Positions 8,525-16,982 of a DNA stretch of 64,000 nt are shown piece after piece. Position numbers and translations under genes: made by a program. Position 1 is the stretch's first letter. Each line of letters opens with the position of its first letter. This DNA comes from Roseomonas sp. (lineage in GTDB: Bacteria > Pseudomonadota > Alphaproteobacteria > Acetobacterales > Acetobacteraceae). The stretch is from NCBI GenBank assembly GCA_020249925.1, contig JADCER010000005.1, positions 589,520 to 653,519 of the forward strand, in the 5' to 3' direction. The notes beneath the pieces are model-generated. The model saw only the letters and a program-made list of their open reading frames with translations. It searched no databases and was not told the origin of the DNA.

Positions 8525-10960
8525 TCAGGAAATGTCTTGTCGGCCCAGCAGGATTTCACCGAGTCGCGCCAGATCGGTCGCGGTTATGCCCAAATCCGAC
8601 TTTACCTTTTCTGCGGCGCCAAAAGCCCTTGCCAGACGCTGCTGGTTTTCACCATAGGCGGGATCATTGCCGAAATGTCGGCCAAGAATTTCAAGCCGTC
8701 GCGCTGCCCGTGCATGACTTTCAACAGCGAGAAAACGGCTATCGGAATAGGGTTCGGCGTTTGGGGTGAGTGCGGGCAGAATTTCCTCATCGATGATTTC
8801 GCGAATTATTTCCCGACAATGCTCCTCAAGCCGCCAAAAGAAGGAGGATAGCTGCTGACGTCTGCGTGGGATTTGGAAATAGGGCATCAGGCCAAGCGCT
8901 TCCAAGGTCTTGCCAATTTCCTCGGCCCGGTTGGTTGCTTCGATCCAGTCCTGTTCGGCAAGCCTTGGCAGCGCGGTTTCAATCCATTCTTCCAGGGATT
9001 GAATGACTATTTCCGAGACACCTGGCGGCATGCCTGAGGTGAGCGCGCTGAAATTGGCGACATTGCCCGATTCCAAAAGCAAGGTCTTGAAGGCCACACG
9101 AAATACATCAGGCCCTTCGCCGGCTGGCCCGGACAGGGCGGAGCGCAGCGTATCGGCCGAAACAGGCGCCACACCCTGACGAAGCACACCCCAAATGGGA
9201 CCGGCATGGCGCCAAACACCGGCAGCAAGGCGCGTCATGCTGCGGAAATCTTCAGGCGCGAAACCCGCATCGGCCCATCGGGAACCCGGCGTGATTTTCT
9301 CGCATAAGCGCGCGGCGGCCTCCCAAACGGGGCGCCCCAGGTTTTCCACAAGATCAAGGTCCGTGAACAGCGCTTGCGGCGGCGCTGTTTCCGCCTCGGT
9401 CAAGGGGCCGTTAGGCAGATCACGAAGCAGTGTGAAGATCGGCCTGAGCGCAGCCCTTGGAATGGTGGCCGGATCCTGGCGCCAGGCGGCCCGATCCACC
9501 AGGGCGCCTGATAGCGGCAGGAAAAGCAGCCGCATCATGGTAAGGGGGCGCGGCGGGCGCAGCTGCGCCAGCCTTGGCCGAATATCGTTCAGTAATGCAT
9601 CAAGCTGCGAACGATCCGGCAGGCGATCAATCATCGCCATGATGCGCAATATGTTTTCGTCACTGGCATTGCTGAGATTGGCGGCCAATCCGTCCACATT
9701 GGCGCCATCAGCAGGGGACTGCTTCCGCAGACCATCTTGGAATTCGCTGCCTGTGGACCTTTTCGCACCACCGCCCGAATACTTGTTGATGCGAATGCGC
9801 CGTTTTCCCACGCCAGGCTGTAGCCCAGCCCCGCTCATGCGATTTTCATAATTGAGGGTGAAGCCAATCAGGCCTTCATTGCGGGCGGTGATTTCAATAT
9901 TGCGTCCGGTGCGCCAATCGGTGCCCTGGGAAATGATTCGCGTCAGTCTTTCTGGTGCTTTCTTCGTCTTCTCAGCCGCGAACCAGTCATGCACCTCACG
10001 CGGGATAGGTGGGAGCAAGGCTGCCATATCCCAGGCAATCACGTGGCGGAGTTCATTTGGCGTACGATGCCAAAGCGCAACCAATATCGGCCAGCCATCA
10101 AGCAGCCATTCGACGCGCCGTGCCCTTTCAAGGATTTTGACCGCATTGATCCTGGGGCGGGACAAAAGCTCCACCATATCGCCAAGGCGTGCGTCAGTTT
10201 CAGCCCAGGCGAGATCCACATAATGCAGCAAAGTCTCCGCAGCGTCAGAAAGAAAGCGCATGACGGAGGCGTCATCGCCAGTTTCCCGCTTGTCAGCCGC
10301 CGCAAGGAATGCCTCCCTCATGTCAAGGATTTCTTCCTTCAGCCGGATGAAGGGAGCCTTCTCGGCGGATCCCGAGGGACCAAGGCAGGCGATCGTCGCT
10401 GCCAGAGCTCCAAGCGATTCCATCAGCGCAGGATCAAGCGCTTGCGCTGGCGGCTGCAGGGTCTGAATGCGCTGCTCATCGGCGTTCGGTGCTGCCTCAG
10501 CTTGCAGGCTCGCCGGCGCCCTACCCGCCAGCTGCGCAAGAAATTGGCGCATGAGCCTTTCCTGGTTGCGCTGTTCATCCGCAAGCGCTGCGCGCGCTGC
10601 CTGTGCAACCAGCCGCCCCGCGGTGCCTTCACTGGCGACCTTGAGGGCTTCGTGACGGATCGCAGTTGGGTGGATATCCTTCAATGCTGAGAGGGTTTCC
10701 CAAAGCCGCAGATCGAACATGCTGGGCGCACCAATATCGGGCAGGGCGCGCCACGGCATCACATAGCTGCCCCTGGTCTGTGCCGGATTGACCAGGATGA
10801 GTTCGAAGCCGCGACCACTTGGTTCCAGCCTGATCCGAGCGCCCAATAATCTTGGGCTCGTGAACGGAACACTCGCACCAAGGGCAGCGAAGGAGGCAAC
10901 ATCTTCCCGCGCTGATTGCGCTTCTTCGCGCGTCATGGCTTTGGGCGCGGGCGTACTCAC
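8525..10960 (-). CDS. Unknown protein, tandem paralogue 3 of 4
   Basis: An 811-residue member of the same unrecognised family. It keeps VPFTSPRLLGARIR (31-44), a changed NPAQTRGSYVMPW in place of the PNPSGG/ILPW pair, LRLWETL, WLLDGW, AWDMAALLPPIPREV, DWRTGRNIEITARNE, RPRLAQLRPPRPL, LLFLPLSGALVD, LAAGVWRHAGPIW, RRLEILGRHFG and DLARLGEILLGRQ. The linker between the halves (RINKYSGGGAKRSTGS and following) is basic and low in hydrophobic residues. The first start in frame is GTG at 10960, with no clear Shine-Dalgarno; an in-frame ATG eight codons later is the alternative. It is separated by 91 bp from the upstream paralogue and 108 bp from the next, all on the same strand. Function unknown. Confidence 0.8.
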   Translation of the reverse strand: MSTPAPKAMTREEAQSAREDVASFAALGASVPFTSPRLLGARIRLEPSGRGFELILVNPAQTRGSYVMPWRALPDIGAPSMFDLRLWETLSALKDIHPTAIRHEALKVASEGTAGRLVAQAARAALADEQRNQERLMRQFLAQLAGRAPASLQAEAAPNADEQRIQTLQPPAQALDPALMESLGALAATIACLGPSGSAEKAPFIRLKEEILDMREAFLAAADKRETGDDASVMRFLSDAAETLLHYVDLAWAETDARLGDMVELLSRPRINAVKILERARRVEWLLDGWPILVALWHRTPNELRHVIAWDMAALLPPIPREVHDWFAAEKTKKAPERLTRIISQGTDWRTGRNIEITARNEGLIGFTLNYENRMSGAGLQPGVGKRRIRINKYSGGGAKRSTGSEFQDGLRKQSPADGANVDGLAANLSNASDENILRIMAMIDRLPDRSQLDALLNDIRPRLAQLRPPRPLTMMRLLFLPLSGALVDRAAWRQDPATIPRAALRPIFTLLRDLPNGPLTEAETAPPQALFTDLDLVENLGRPVWEAAARLCEKITPGSRWADAGFAPEDFRSMTRLAAGVWRHAGPIWGVLRQGVAPVSADTLRSALSGPAGEGPDVFRVAFKTLLLESGNVANFSALTSGMPPGVSEIVIQSLEEWIETALPRLAEQDWIEATNRAEEIGKTLEALGLMPYFQIPRRRQQLSSFFWRLEEHCREIIREIIDEEILPALTPNAEPYSDSRFLAVESHARAARRLEILGRHFGNDPAYGENQQRLARAFGAAEKVKSDLGITATDLARLGEILLGRQDIS

Positions 10961-11051
10961 CGGGCGTGGTACCGCGATGCTTGCGGTTCAATGGCATGCG
11001 AACAGAAGAACGTATTGGCCTTTGTGCGGACCGCGCAGCTTTGGTGGGGCA

Positions 11052-13586
11052 TCACCGGTTCCTCAGCCTTTGTCGGCGGATGCGGGGCACGAATCTGTCG
11101 GCGGCTTCCTGCCCGATGAGGATTTCGCCGATGCGTGCCACTTCCATGGATGTCGCGGCGGATGATGTTTCCTCCTGCAGTCGGTTCTCCATCCTGGTAC
11201 GGAATTCGTCCTGAAGTTCCTCATAGGGTTTGGATGGACCAAAACGCCTGCCGGTCTCTTCCAACATGCGCGCGGTCCGCGCCATGCTTTCAATATGGCC
11301 CATGCCTTCCAAATCATCTGCCTTCAGTTCGAGCAAGGCCTGAATCACGTGGACGGATACAATCTCGCGATAGGTGTTGCGGCAGAATTGATCCAGATTG
11401 CGCCGATGGGCGACAAGCTCCTTGGCATCGGTTCTTGCCGTAATGCGCGGCAATTCTTCAAGTGCAATGATGACGATGCCGATCTCTCGGGCAAGGCGCG
11501 CACCAGTCGCAAGATCCTCCTCCAGCAATTCGGGAAGGGTGGCGCCAGCCCATTTGTTCAGAATATCCTCAACGATTGGCAGCGTTGTGGCCGGAAGATC
11601 CTGCAACAGGGGAACGAAGACCGAAGGTCGCGTGGCGCGCTGGAGAAGTGCGTTCATGGCGGCGGCAAATACGGTATTGTTCTCATTGGCCGGGCCGATC
11701 AACGCGGCGCGCAGGGCTTCCGGCGTGCACTCCCCCGCAACCTGCTGCATGCCATCCCATAAGGGGCCAGCATGGCGCCATAGGGCGCCTGCAAGACTGG
11801 TGATGGCTTCAAATTCCGGCTGCCCAAGTCCAATCCGCGACCACGCGGCATCATGCACCAATCGCGGCACCGCCGAACCTGCCGCATGCCATAACGGACG
11901 AGCAACGCGGTCAATAAGTTTGCCATCTTCAAGCGTGGCACCGCGGAGTTGTAGCGTTGCTGCTTCGATCTGCGGCCCAAGCCTGGCGGTTACGGCCGCG
12001 AGCAGCGGGGCAAGCGCGGAACGCGGGATTCGGCCTTCCGTTCGCCGCCATTGCAACGGGTCCATCAAGGCACCCTCAAGCGGAATGAACAGCAGGCGCA
12101 TCAGGCTTGCGGGCCGAGGCGGGCGCAGGCGCCTCAGCCGCCGCAGGGAAGGTCCAAGAAGCCGCTCATGCATTTCGGCATTGCCGATACGATCCACCAA
12201 TGCGACAATTTTGTTAAGCGCCTGATCCGAAGCGGATTCGATCATGCCCCCCAAGGCGCGCGTTTCGCTCAGTTTGTTGGTCTTGCCGGTACTTGGCTTT
12301 GCATCATGTTTGCCGCCATTGGGTGCCTGATCTTTTGGGCGATTGATGTTGGGGATAGTGCTGTCGCTATGCCCTTCGGCTGCCGCGCCCTTCCTGCGCG
12401 ACATGGTGATTTTTTCGCGCCGCAGCACCATTGGCGAAATGCGGTTTTCAAAGGCGATCGAAAGACCGATCAGGTTTTCGTTACGCGCCACCATTTCCAT
12501 CGTATTGCCGCTGCGCCAATCCGATCTTTCACGCACAACCTGCGTGATGCGCCGCGGCGTATCGCGCCAATCGGCTTTTTCGCCGAGCCAGATTTTAGCT
12601 TCGCGCGGCAATATCGGCGCGATCAGGGCCATTTCCCATATCGCCGCGCGGCGCTGGTTGGGGCCGGCTGCTTGCCAAAGCGCCATGGGTGTTTTCCAAC
12701 CATCCAATACCCAATCGGGCCCGCGCGCGCTTTCGAGGATGCTATCCTTTTCGGTACGCCATTTCGGTATGCGGTTCCCGAGATCGGCGATCAGGGCATC
12801 GGTATTCGCCAAGGCCAATTCACCGCATTCCAGGGTCTGGCGCGCCGTTGCCACCACGAACTTCGCTGCCATGACATGTGCGGCTTCCTGCTGTTCATCA
12901 GCTACCCAATCGGTAATCTCATCTGCCATTCTTTTGAGTTCAGACATCATTTGCCGCAGCCGCGCCTCTTCGCCCTCCATTTCGGGGGGGGCGCCGCTCA
13001 AAGCCACGGCGAGTGCTTCAAGATCAGCGGCGAATTCCGCCAGTCCAACTTTCGCGATAGCAGCCGCGCGCGCCACGGCGCGTTCGGCGCGCTTCATGAA
13101 AGCTTGGCCGTCTTCCATAGCGGGACGGGTCGCGGCTTCGTTTGTTGTTTCAGTGACGGCGATCAGGCTTTCAAGCAGCATGCCCCGGACCATCCGCTGA
13201 CTTGCCTGTTCCCTGCGCAAAGCATCCTTTGCCGCCAGGGCAGCTTGCCGCCCCGCAAGCCCCAAGGTTGCCAGTCTTTGAGCCTCATGCCTGATGCCGA
13301 TGGGCGAGATATCGCTGCTTGTGCCAAGGCTTTCCCACAAATGTCGATCGAAAAGGGTCGGCGAACAGATTTCCACCATCGCCGACCACGGCAAAATCAG
13401 CGCGCCTCGGCCCCCTGAAGGATTGGCAACCAGCATTTCAAAACCGCGTCCGGATGCGGCGGTGCGGATGCGTGCATTGAGCAAAAGGGGCGTCGTGAAA
13501 GGGACGGTAGCGCCCCGGTCACGAAAATTCGTCGGCTCAAAGGCATCCGATCGGAAGCGGTCAAGATCGGCGAGGGAATTGGACAT
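11052..13586 (-). CDS. Unknown protein, tandem paralogue 4 of 4 (promoter-proximal)
   Basis: An 844-residue protein, the first gene of the tandem array in transcription order. Motifs: VPFTTPLLLNARIR (28-41), NPSGGRGALILPW (55-67), EICSPTLFDRHLW (72-84), DWVLDGW (291-297), WEMALIAPILPREA (317-330), DWRSG (356-360), VARNE (366-370), a long polar and basic linker (about 385-442), LRRLRPPRPASLMRLLFIP, LAGALWRHAGPLW, ARMLEETGRRFGP and ARIGEILIGQE. Spacing of the first-half motifs agrees with the 820-residue copy almost residue for residue. It ends in an Arg-rich tail (RIRRQRLRNR). ATG is preceded closely by TTTAGGG. No recognised domain, signal peptide or membrane helix; probably cytosolic and helical. 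Function unknown. Confidence 0.8.
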   Translation of the reverse strand: MSNSLADLDRFRSDAFEPTNFRDRGATVPFTTPLLLNARIRTAASGRGFEMLVANPSGGRGALILPWSAMVEICSPTLFDRHLWESLGTSSDISPIGIRHEAQRLATLGLAGRQAALAAKDALRREQASQRMVRGMLLESLIAVTETTNEAATRPAMEDGQAFMKRAERAVARAAAIAKVGLAEFAADLEALAVALSGAPPEMEGEEARLRQMMSELKRMADEITDWVADEQQEAAHVMAAKFVVATARQTLECGELALANTDALIADLGNRIPKWRTEKDSILESARGPDWVLDGWKTPMALWQAAGPNQRRAAIWEMALIAPILPREAKIWLGEKADWRDTPRRITQVVRERSDWRSGNTMEMVARNENLIGLSIAFENRISPMVLRREKITMSRRKGAAAEGHSDSTIPNINRPKDQAPNGGKHDAKPSTGKTNKLSETRALGGMIESASDQALNKIVALVDRIGNAEMHERLLGPSLRRLRRLRPPRPASLMRLLFIPLEGALMDPLQWRRTEGRIPRSALAPLLAAVTARLGPQIEAATLQLRGATLEDGKLIDRVARPLWHAAGSAVPRLVHDAAWSRIGLGQPEFEAITSLAGALWRHAGPLWDGMQQVAGECTPEALRAALIGPANENNTVFAAAMNALLQRATRPSVFVPLLQDLPATTLPIVEDILNKWAGATLPELLEEDLATGARLAREIGIVIIALEELPRITARTDAKELVAHRRNLDQFCRNTYREIVSVHVIQALLELKADDLEGMGHIESMARTARMLEETGRRFGPSKPYEELQDEFRTRMENRLQEETSSAATSMEVARIGEILIGQEAADRFVPRIRRQRLRNR

Positions 13587-13645
13587 CCCTAAAAGTTACC
13601 AGAAGGATAGAGACTTTGGAAAGATTTCGGGGTGCCGTGCCAAAA

Positions 13646-13673
13646 AATAAACGCTCATGTCGAGGAATTTCAA
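13646..13673 (-). promoter_or_regulatory. Candidate promoter for the four-paralogue array
   Basis: Reading the minus strand, TTGAAA (13673-13668) and TTTATT (13651-13646) are separated by 16 bases and lie about 60 bases before the first paralogue's ATG, in an AT-richer patch. It is the only good sigma70-like pair I see in this 161-bp gap. Inferred by eye only. Confidence 0.35.
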
Positions 13674-13747
13674 TGCAAGGGGGAATTTCGTAAGGCCTTT
13701 TCAACCGATGGGCGTTTTGCGCTGGCGATGAAACTGCTGCCGCTTCC

Positions 13748-14686
13748 TTAGGCTACGCGGTGCAAAAGCGCCTCTCCGCTGGCGAGTCGCCGGCAATTCT
13801 CGGCTGCGATGCTGAAGGACCGGGCGAAGGTCCCGGTGGAAAGCCAGGCGACATGCGGCGCCAGCACCACATTGGGCAGGCCGAGCAAGGGGTCGGCAGG
13901 ATTCAAGGGCTCAGCTGCAAAAACATCCAGCCCCGCCGCGGCCAAATGGCCTGAGCGCAGCGCCGCGGCCAGCGCTGCCTGATCCACCAAGCCCCCACGG
14001 GCGGTATTCACCAGCACAGCGCCTGGCTTCATGCGGCCAATTGCCGCCCCATTGAGCAAGCCGCGCGTTTCGGGCGTTTCTGGGATATGAAGGGATACCA
14101 CATCGGCTTCTGCCAAAAGCGCTTCAAACGGCAGAAACGTCCCAAGCGCCTCGGGCTTTGGGGCGCGGGCCGTATACAAAATTTTACAGCCCATGGCCTG
14201 CAGGATGGGGGCAAGCAGCTTCGGCACCGCGCCATAGCCAACCAAGCCCACCTTCCGCCCGCCCAGTTCAAACAGCCCATCCTGCAAGGCCGGCGGTTGG
14301 GACCAGCCGCGCCCGGCGCGCGTCTCGGCATCGAAATAGGCAATGCGGCGAAGCGCGCCCAGCATCAGCAGCAGCGTCATTTCCGCGACGGCCCGGCTAT
14401 TGGTCCCCGGCAGATTGCACACCGCAATGCCGCGCGCGCGGGCGGCTTCCAGATCAATGGTATTCACGCCCACACCGATTTTCTGGATCAGGCGCAGCTT
14501 CGGCGCGGCGGCAATATCGGCGGCGGTGATGGGGCGGAGCACATGCCAAATCACCTCAATCTCCGGCAGCAGGCGCGCGTAAAGCGCGGTATCCGCTTCC
14601 GGGCAGATGGTCAGGTCAATGCCGGGCAGTGTCGCCAACTGTGCCGCCAACCCCGGCCCGGCATCATAATGCAGCAGCACCTTCAT
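13748..14686 (-). CDS. D-isomer-specific 2-hydroxyacid dehydrogenase
   Basis: A 312-residue NAD(P)-dependent dehydrogenase of the SerA/GhrA-like superfamily. The nucleotide-binding loop is GLVGYGAVPK near residue 150. The catalytic set is complete: Arg in NTARGGLVD, Glu in DVFAAEP and His in LAPHVAW. IQKIGVGVNTIDL and GTNSRAVAEMTLLLML are the usual substrate-side motifs. It is the last gene of a minus-strand operon and its ATG overlaps the enolase-like stop by four bases. It probably interconverts a 2-keto and a D-2-hydroxy acid in the cytoplasm. The genomic context argues against a role in serine biosynthesis, but the true substrate is unknown. Confidence 0.85.
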   Translation of the reverse strand: MKVLLHYDAGPGLAAQLATLPGIDLTICPEADTALYARLLPEIEVIWHVLRPITAADIAAAPKLRLIQKIGVGVNTIDLEAARARGIAVCNLPGTNSRAVAEMTLLLMLGALRRIAYFDAETRAGRGWSQPPALQDGLFELGGRKVGLVGYGAVPKLLAPILQAMGCKILYTARAPKPEALGTFLPFEALLAEADVVSLHIPETPETRGLLNGAAIGRMKPGAVLVNTARGGLVDQAALAAALRSGHLAAAGLDVFAAEPLNPADPLLGLPNVVLAPHVAWLSTGTFARSFSIAAENCRRLASGEALLHRVA

Positions 14687-15972
14687 GGCCGGGACCGCCC
14701 AAGATAGGCGCTGCCCGCAAAGCGTGCGCGCGCGCCGAGGCTTTCTTCAACGCGCAAGGCCTCGTTCCATTTCGCCATACGCTCGGATCGCGCGAAGGAA
14801 CCCACCTTCAATTGGCCGACACCCCAACCCATCGCCAGGTGGACAATGGTGATATCCTCGGTCTCGCCAGATCGGGCGCTGACAATGCCGGCGAAACCCA
14901 CTTCCCGCGCAGCATCCCAGGCAGCTTTCGTTTCGGTCAGCGTGCCGCGCTGGTTTGGCTTGATCAGCACGGTATTGGCGGCACCCATGGCAGCAGCCCG
15001 GCGCACGCGCGCGGCATCCGTCACCAGGAAATCATCGCCCACAACCTGAATGCGCCCGCCCACTTCGCGGGTGAAGGCAGCGAAGCCCGCCGCGTCATCC
15101 TCGGCCAAGGGGTCTTCGATGGACGCAATGGGGTAGGCAGCGATCCAGCCAAGCAACATGCGGATCATCTCATCCGTGCCGAGCTCGCGGCCTTCCAAGC
15201 CAAGCTTGTAACGCCCACCCTTGCCGAAATCCGTCGCGGCAATGTCAAGCGCAATCGCCACTTGCTGCCCCGGCGCGAAACCCGCTTTTTCGATGGCGGC
15301 GACAAGGGTTTCCAAAGCCTGTTCATTGGCGGTGAAAGCCGGCCACCAGCCGCCTTCATCGGCGACCCCTTGCAACAACCCGCGCTGCTTCATGATGGCA
15401 CCGGCGGCGCGATAGACCTCAGCGGTCCAATCGAGCGCCTCGGCAAAGCTGGTGGCTGCCGGGCACATCACCAGAAAATCCTGGATATCCACGCGCCGCC
15501 CGGCATGGGCACCACCGCCCAGAATCTGGATTTGCGGCAGCGGCAAAACATCGGGCGCATCACCGCCCAAATAGCGCCATAGCGGCACACCATCCGCTGC
15601 CGCGGCGGCATGGGCGGCGGCCATGGAAACGGCGAGTGTCGCATTGGCGCCAAGGCGCGTTTTTTGCGGCGTGCCATCACGCGCGATCAACCGCGCATCC
15701 AAAGCGGCTTGCGCGCGCGCATCCATCCCCAGCAGAGCAGGGGCCAATTCGCGGTTCACGGCATCCACCGCGCCGGTCACGTCATAACCGCCAAAGGCAG
15801 CGCCGCCATCGCGCTTGTCCAAAGCCTCACCACTGCCGGTGCTGGCACCGGCGGGGGCAATGGCGCGGCCTGTAGCGCCGCCGGCGAGGGTGATTTCCGC
15901 TTCTACGGTTGGCCGGCCTCGGCTGTCCCAAACGCGGCGGCCACGAATGGCGGTGATGATGGTGCTGCTCAT
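14683..15972 (-). CDS. Divergent enolase paralogue with altered active site
   Basis: A 429-residue protein aligning with enolase end to end (DSRGRPTVEAEI, GASTG loop, GGGAHAG, DEGGWWP, SIEDPLAEDD, GDDFLVT, LIKPNQRGTLTET, QLKVGSFARSER). Metal ligands equivalent to yeast Asp246, Glu295 and Asp320, the base-equivalent Lys in LIKPNQ and the Lys in QLKVG are kept. However, the near-invariant SHRSGETED reads SARSGETED (the His373 equivalent becomes Ala), QEFM reads QDFL (the Glu168 equivalent becomes Asp), and GKGV is lost. It therefore probably acts on something other than 2-phosphoglycerate. It overlaps the kinase upstream and the dehydrogenase downstream by four bases each. A housekeeping enolase presumably lies elsewhere. 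Confidence 0.85.
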   Translation of the reverse strand: MSSTIITAIRGRRVWDSRGRPTVEAEITLAGGATGRAIAPAGASTGSGEALDKRDGGAAFGGYDVTGAVDAVNRELAPALLGMDARAQAALDARLIARDGTPQKTRLGANATLAVSMAAAHAAAAADGVPLWRYLGGDAPDVLPLPQIQILGGGAHAGRRVDIQDFLVMCPAATSFAEALDWTAEVYRAAGAIMKQRGLLQGVADEGGWWPAFTANEQALETLVAAIEKAGFAPGQQVAIALDIAATDFGKGGRYKLGLEGRELGTDEMIRMLLGWIAAYPIASIEDPLAEDDAAGFAAFTREVGGRIQVVGDDFLVTDAARVRRAAAMGAANTVLIKPNQRGTLTETKAAWDAAREVGFAGIVSARSGETEDITIVHLAMGWGVGQLKVGSFARSERMAKWNEALRVEESLGARARFAGSAYLGRSRP

Positions 15973-16979
15973 GCGCCGATTTCTTCCCCCCAGGCCGCGC
16001 GCACCGCCAGCAGGCGATCCTTGGGCTTGGTCAACAAGGCACGCGCCACGCGGCGCACGCGGTTTTTGTCGCGTTCTTCGGTCAGGTATTCGACCGGGCT
16101 TTTGCCGTCCACCCGTGCGAGGAAAAGCCCCGGCAGCAGCCGCGCCGCGCGCGCTTCCAGCGCATCCGCTGCTTCCCAGGTGATACCCGCCAGATAGCGC
16201 GCCGAAAGCGCTTCAAAGCAGGCCATGAAGCCGGCGGCAGCGCGTGGTGTCCAGAGGCATTTCAGCAAAAGATGATTGAGGCAAAAGGCAAGATCGAAAG
16301 CGGGATCACCCCACCAGGCGCATTCCGCATCCAGAAACACTGGGCCTGATGGCCCGCACAGGATATTCTTCGGGCTGACATCGCCATGCACCAAACTGCG
16401 CTTGCTGCGCGCGGTGACCGCCGCGATATCTTCCAAAACCACCGCCAAATCCGGATGCGCGCGCGCGGTCGCCAGCAGATAGGGTTCCAGGCGAATGGCA
16501 TGGAAAATCTCATCCGTCGGGAAGGCTCCCGCCAAGCCAGCATTCGCGGCGGCATGCGCATGAATGGCAGCAATGCGCCGCCCGACCTCAGCCGCGAAGG
16601 CCACATCCGCATGGCCATCACGCAGCCGCGCCTTCCAGACCGGATGATCCGCGGGCGAGAGAAATTCCATGGCCAGCGCGCCCGTCGCCTCATCCTGGCC
16701 GAGCAGTTTCGGCACCGCGCCGGGCAGGGCGCGATCCGCCTCGCTCAGCCAGCGCGCTTCATAAACATTGCGCACCACCGGCGCGCGCCAATCGGCAGCC
16801 ACCTTCAGTTTGGGCAAAGCGCGCTTGACGCAAATCTCTCGCCCATCGGGCAGCGTGAGGTGCCAGATATCGGAAGAAACGCCGCCTGCCAGCGCCTCAC
16901 CCTCCGCGTGCTGGCCGGGGGCGAGCAGCCCCATGGCGACAAGCCCGGCGGTGATGGCTTCGGGTAGAGGCTCCCGCAT
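15969..16979 (-). CDS. APH-fold small-molecule kinase (phosphotransferase family)
   Basis: A 336-residue protein of the aminoglycoside phosphotransferase/choline kinase fold. The ATP-binding Lys is in EICVKRALP near residue 50, the catalytic Brenner motif is LVHGDVSPKNIL near 195-206, and the metal-binding segment is FLDAECAWWGDPAFDLA. Such enzymes phosphorylate hydroxyl groups of small molecules such as choline, methylthioribose or homoserine, and rarely antibiotics. It lies three bases downstream of a TctC receptor gene and overlaps the enolase-like gene, so the likely role is to phosphorylate an imported compound before the enolase-like step. Resistance is unlikely from this context. Substrate unknown. 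Confidence 0.8.
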   Translation of the reverse strand: MREPLPEAITAGLVAMGLLAPGQHAEGEALAGGVSSDIWHLTLPDGREICVKRALPKLKVAADWRAPVVRNVYEARWLSEADRALPGAVPKLLGQDEATGALAMEFLSPADHPVWKARLRDGHADVAFAAEVGRRIAAIHAHAAANAGLAGAFPTDEIFHAIRLEPYLLATARAHPDLAVVLEDIAAVTARSKRSLVHGDVSPKNILCGPSGPVFLDAECAWWGDPAFDLAFCLNHLLLKCLWTPRAAAGFMACFEALSARYLAGITWEAADALEARAARLLPGLFLARVDGKSPVEYLTEERDKNRVRRVARALLTKPKDRLLAVRAAWGEEIGA

Positions 16980-16982
16980 GGC

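Noticed and set aside
12051..13418. 455-residue plus-strand frame opposite the first paralogue
   Set aside because: Mirror frame of a conserved gene in GC-rich DNA; the four-copy conservation is on the minus strand.
15969..16979. Aminoglycoside resistance kinase
   Set aside because: The fold is shared with many metabolic kinases; tight coupling with receptor, enolase-like and dehydrogenase genes points to metabolism.
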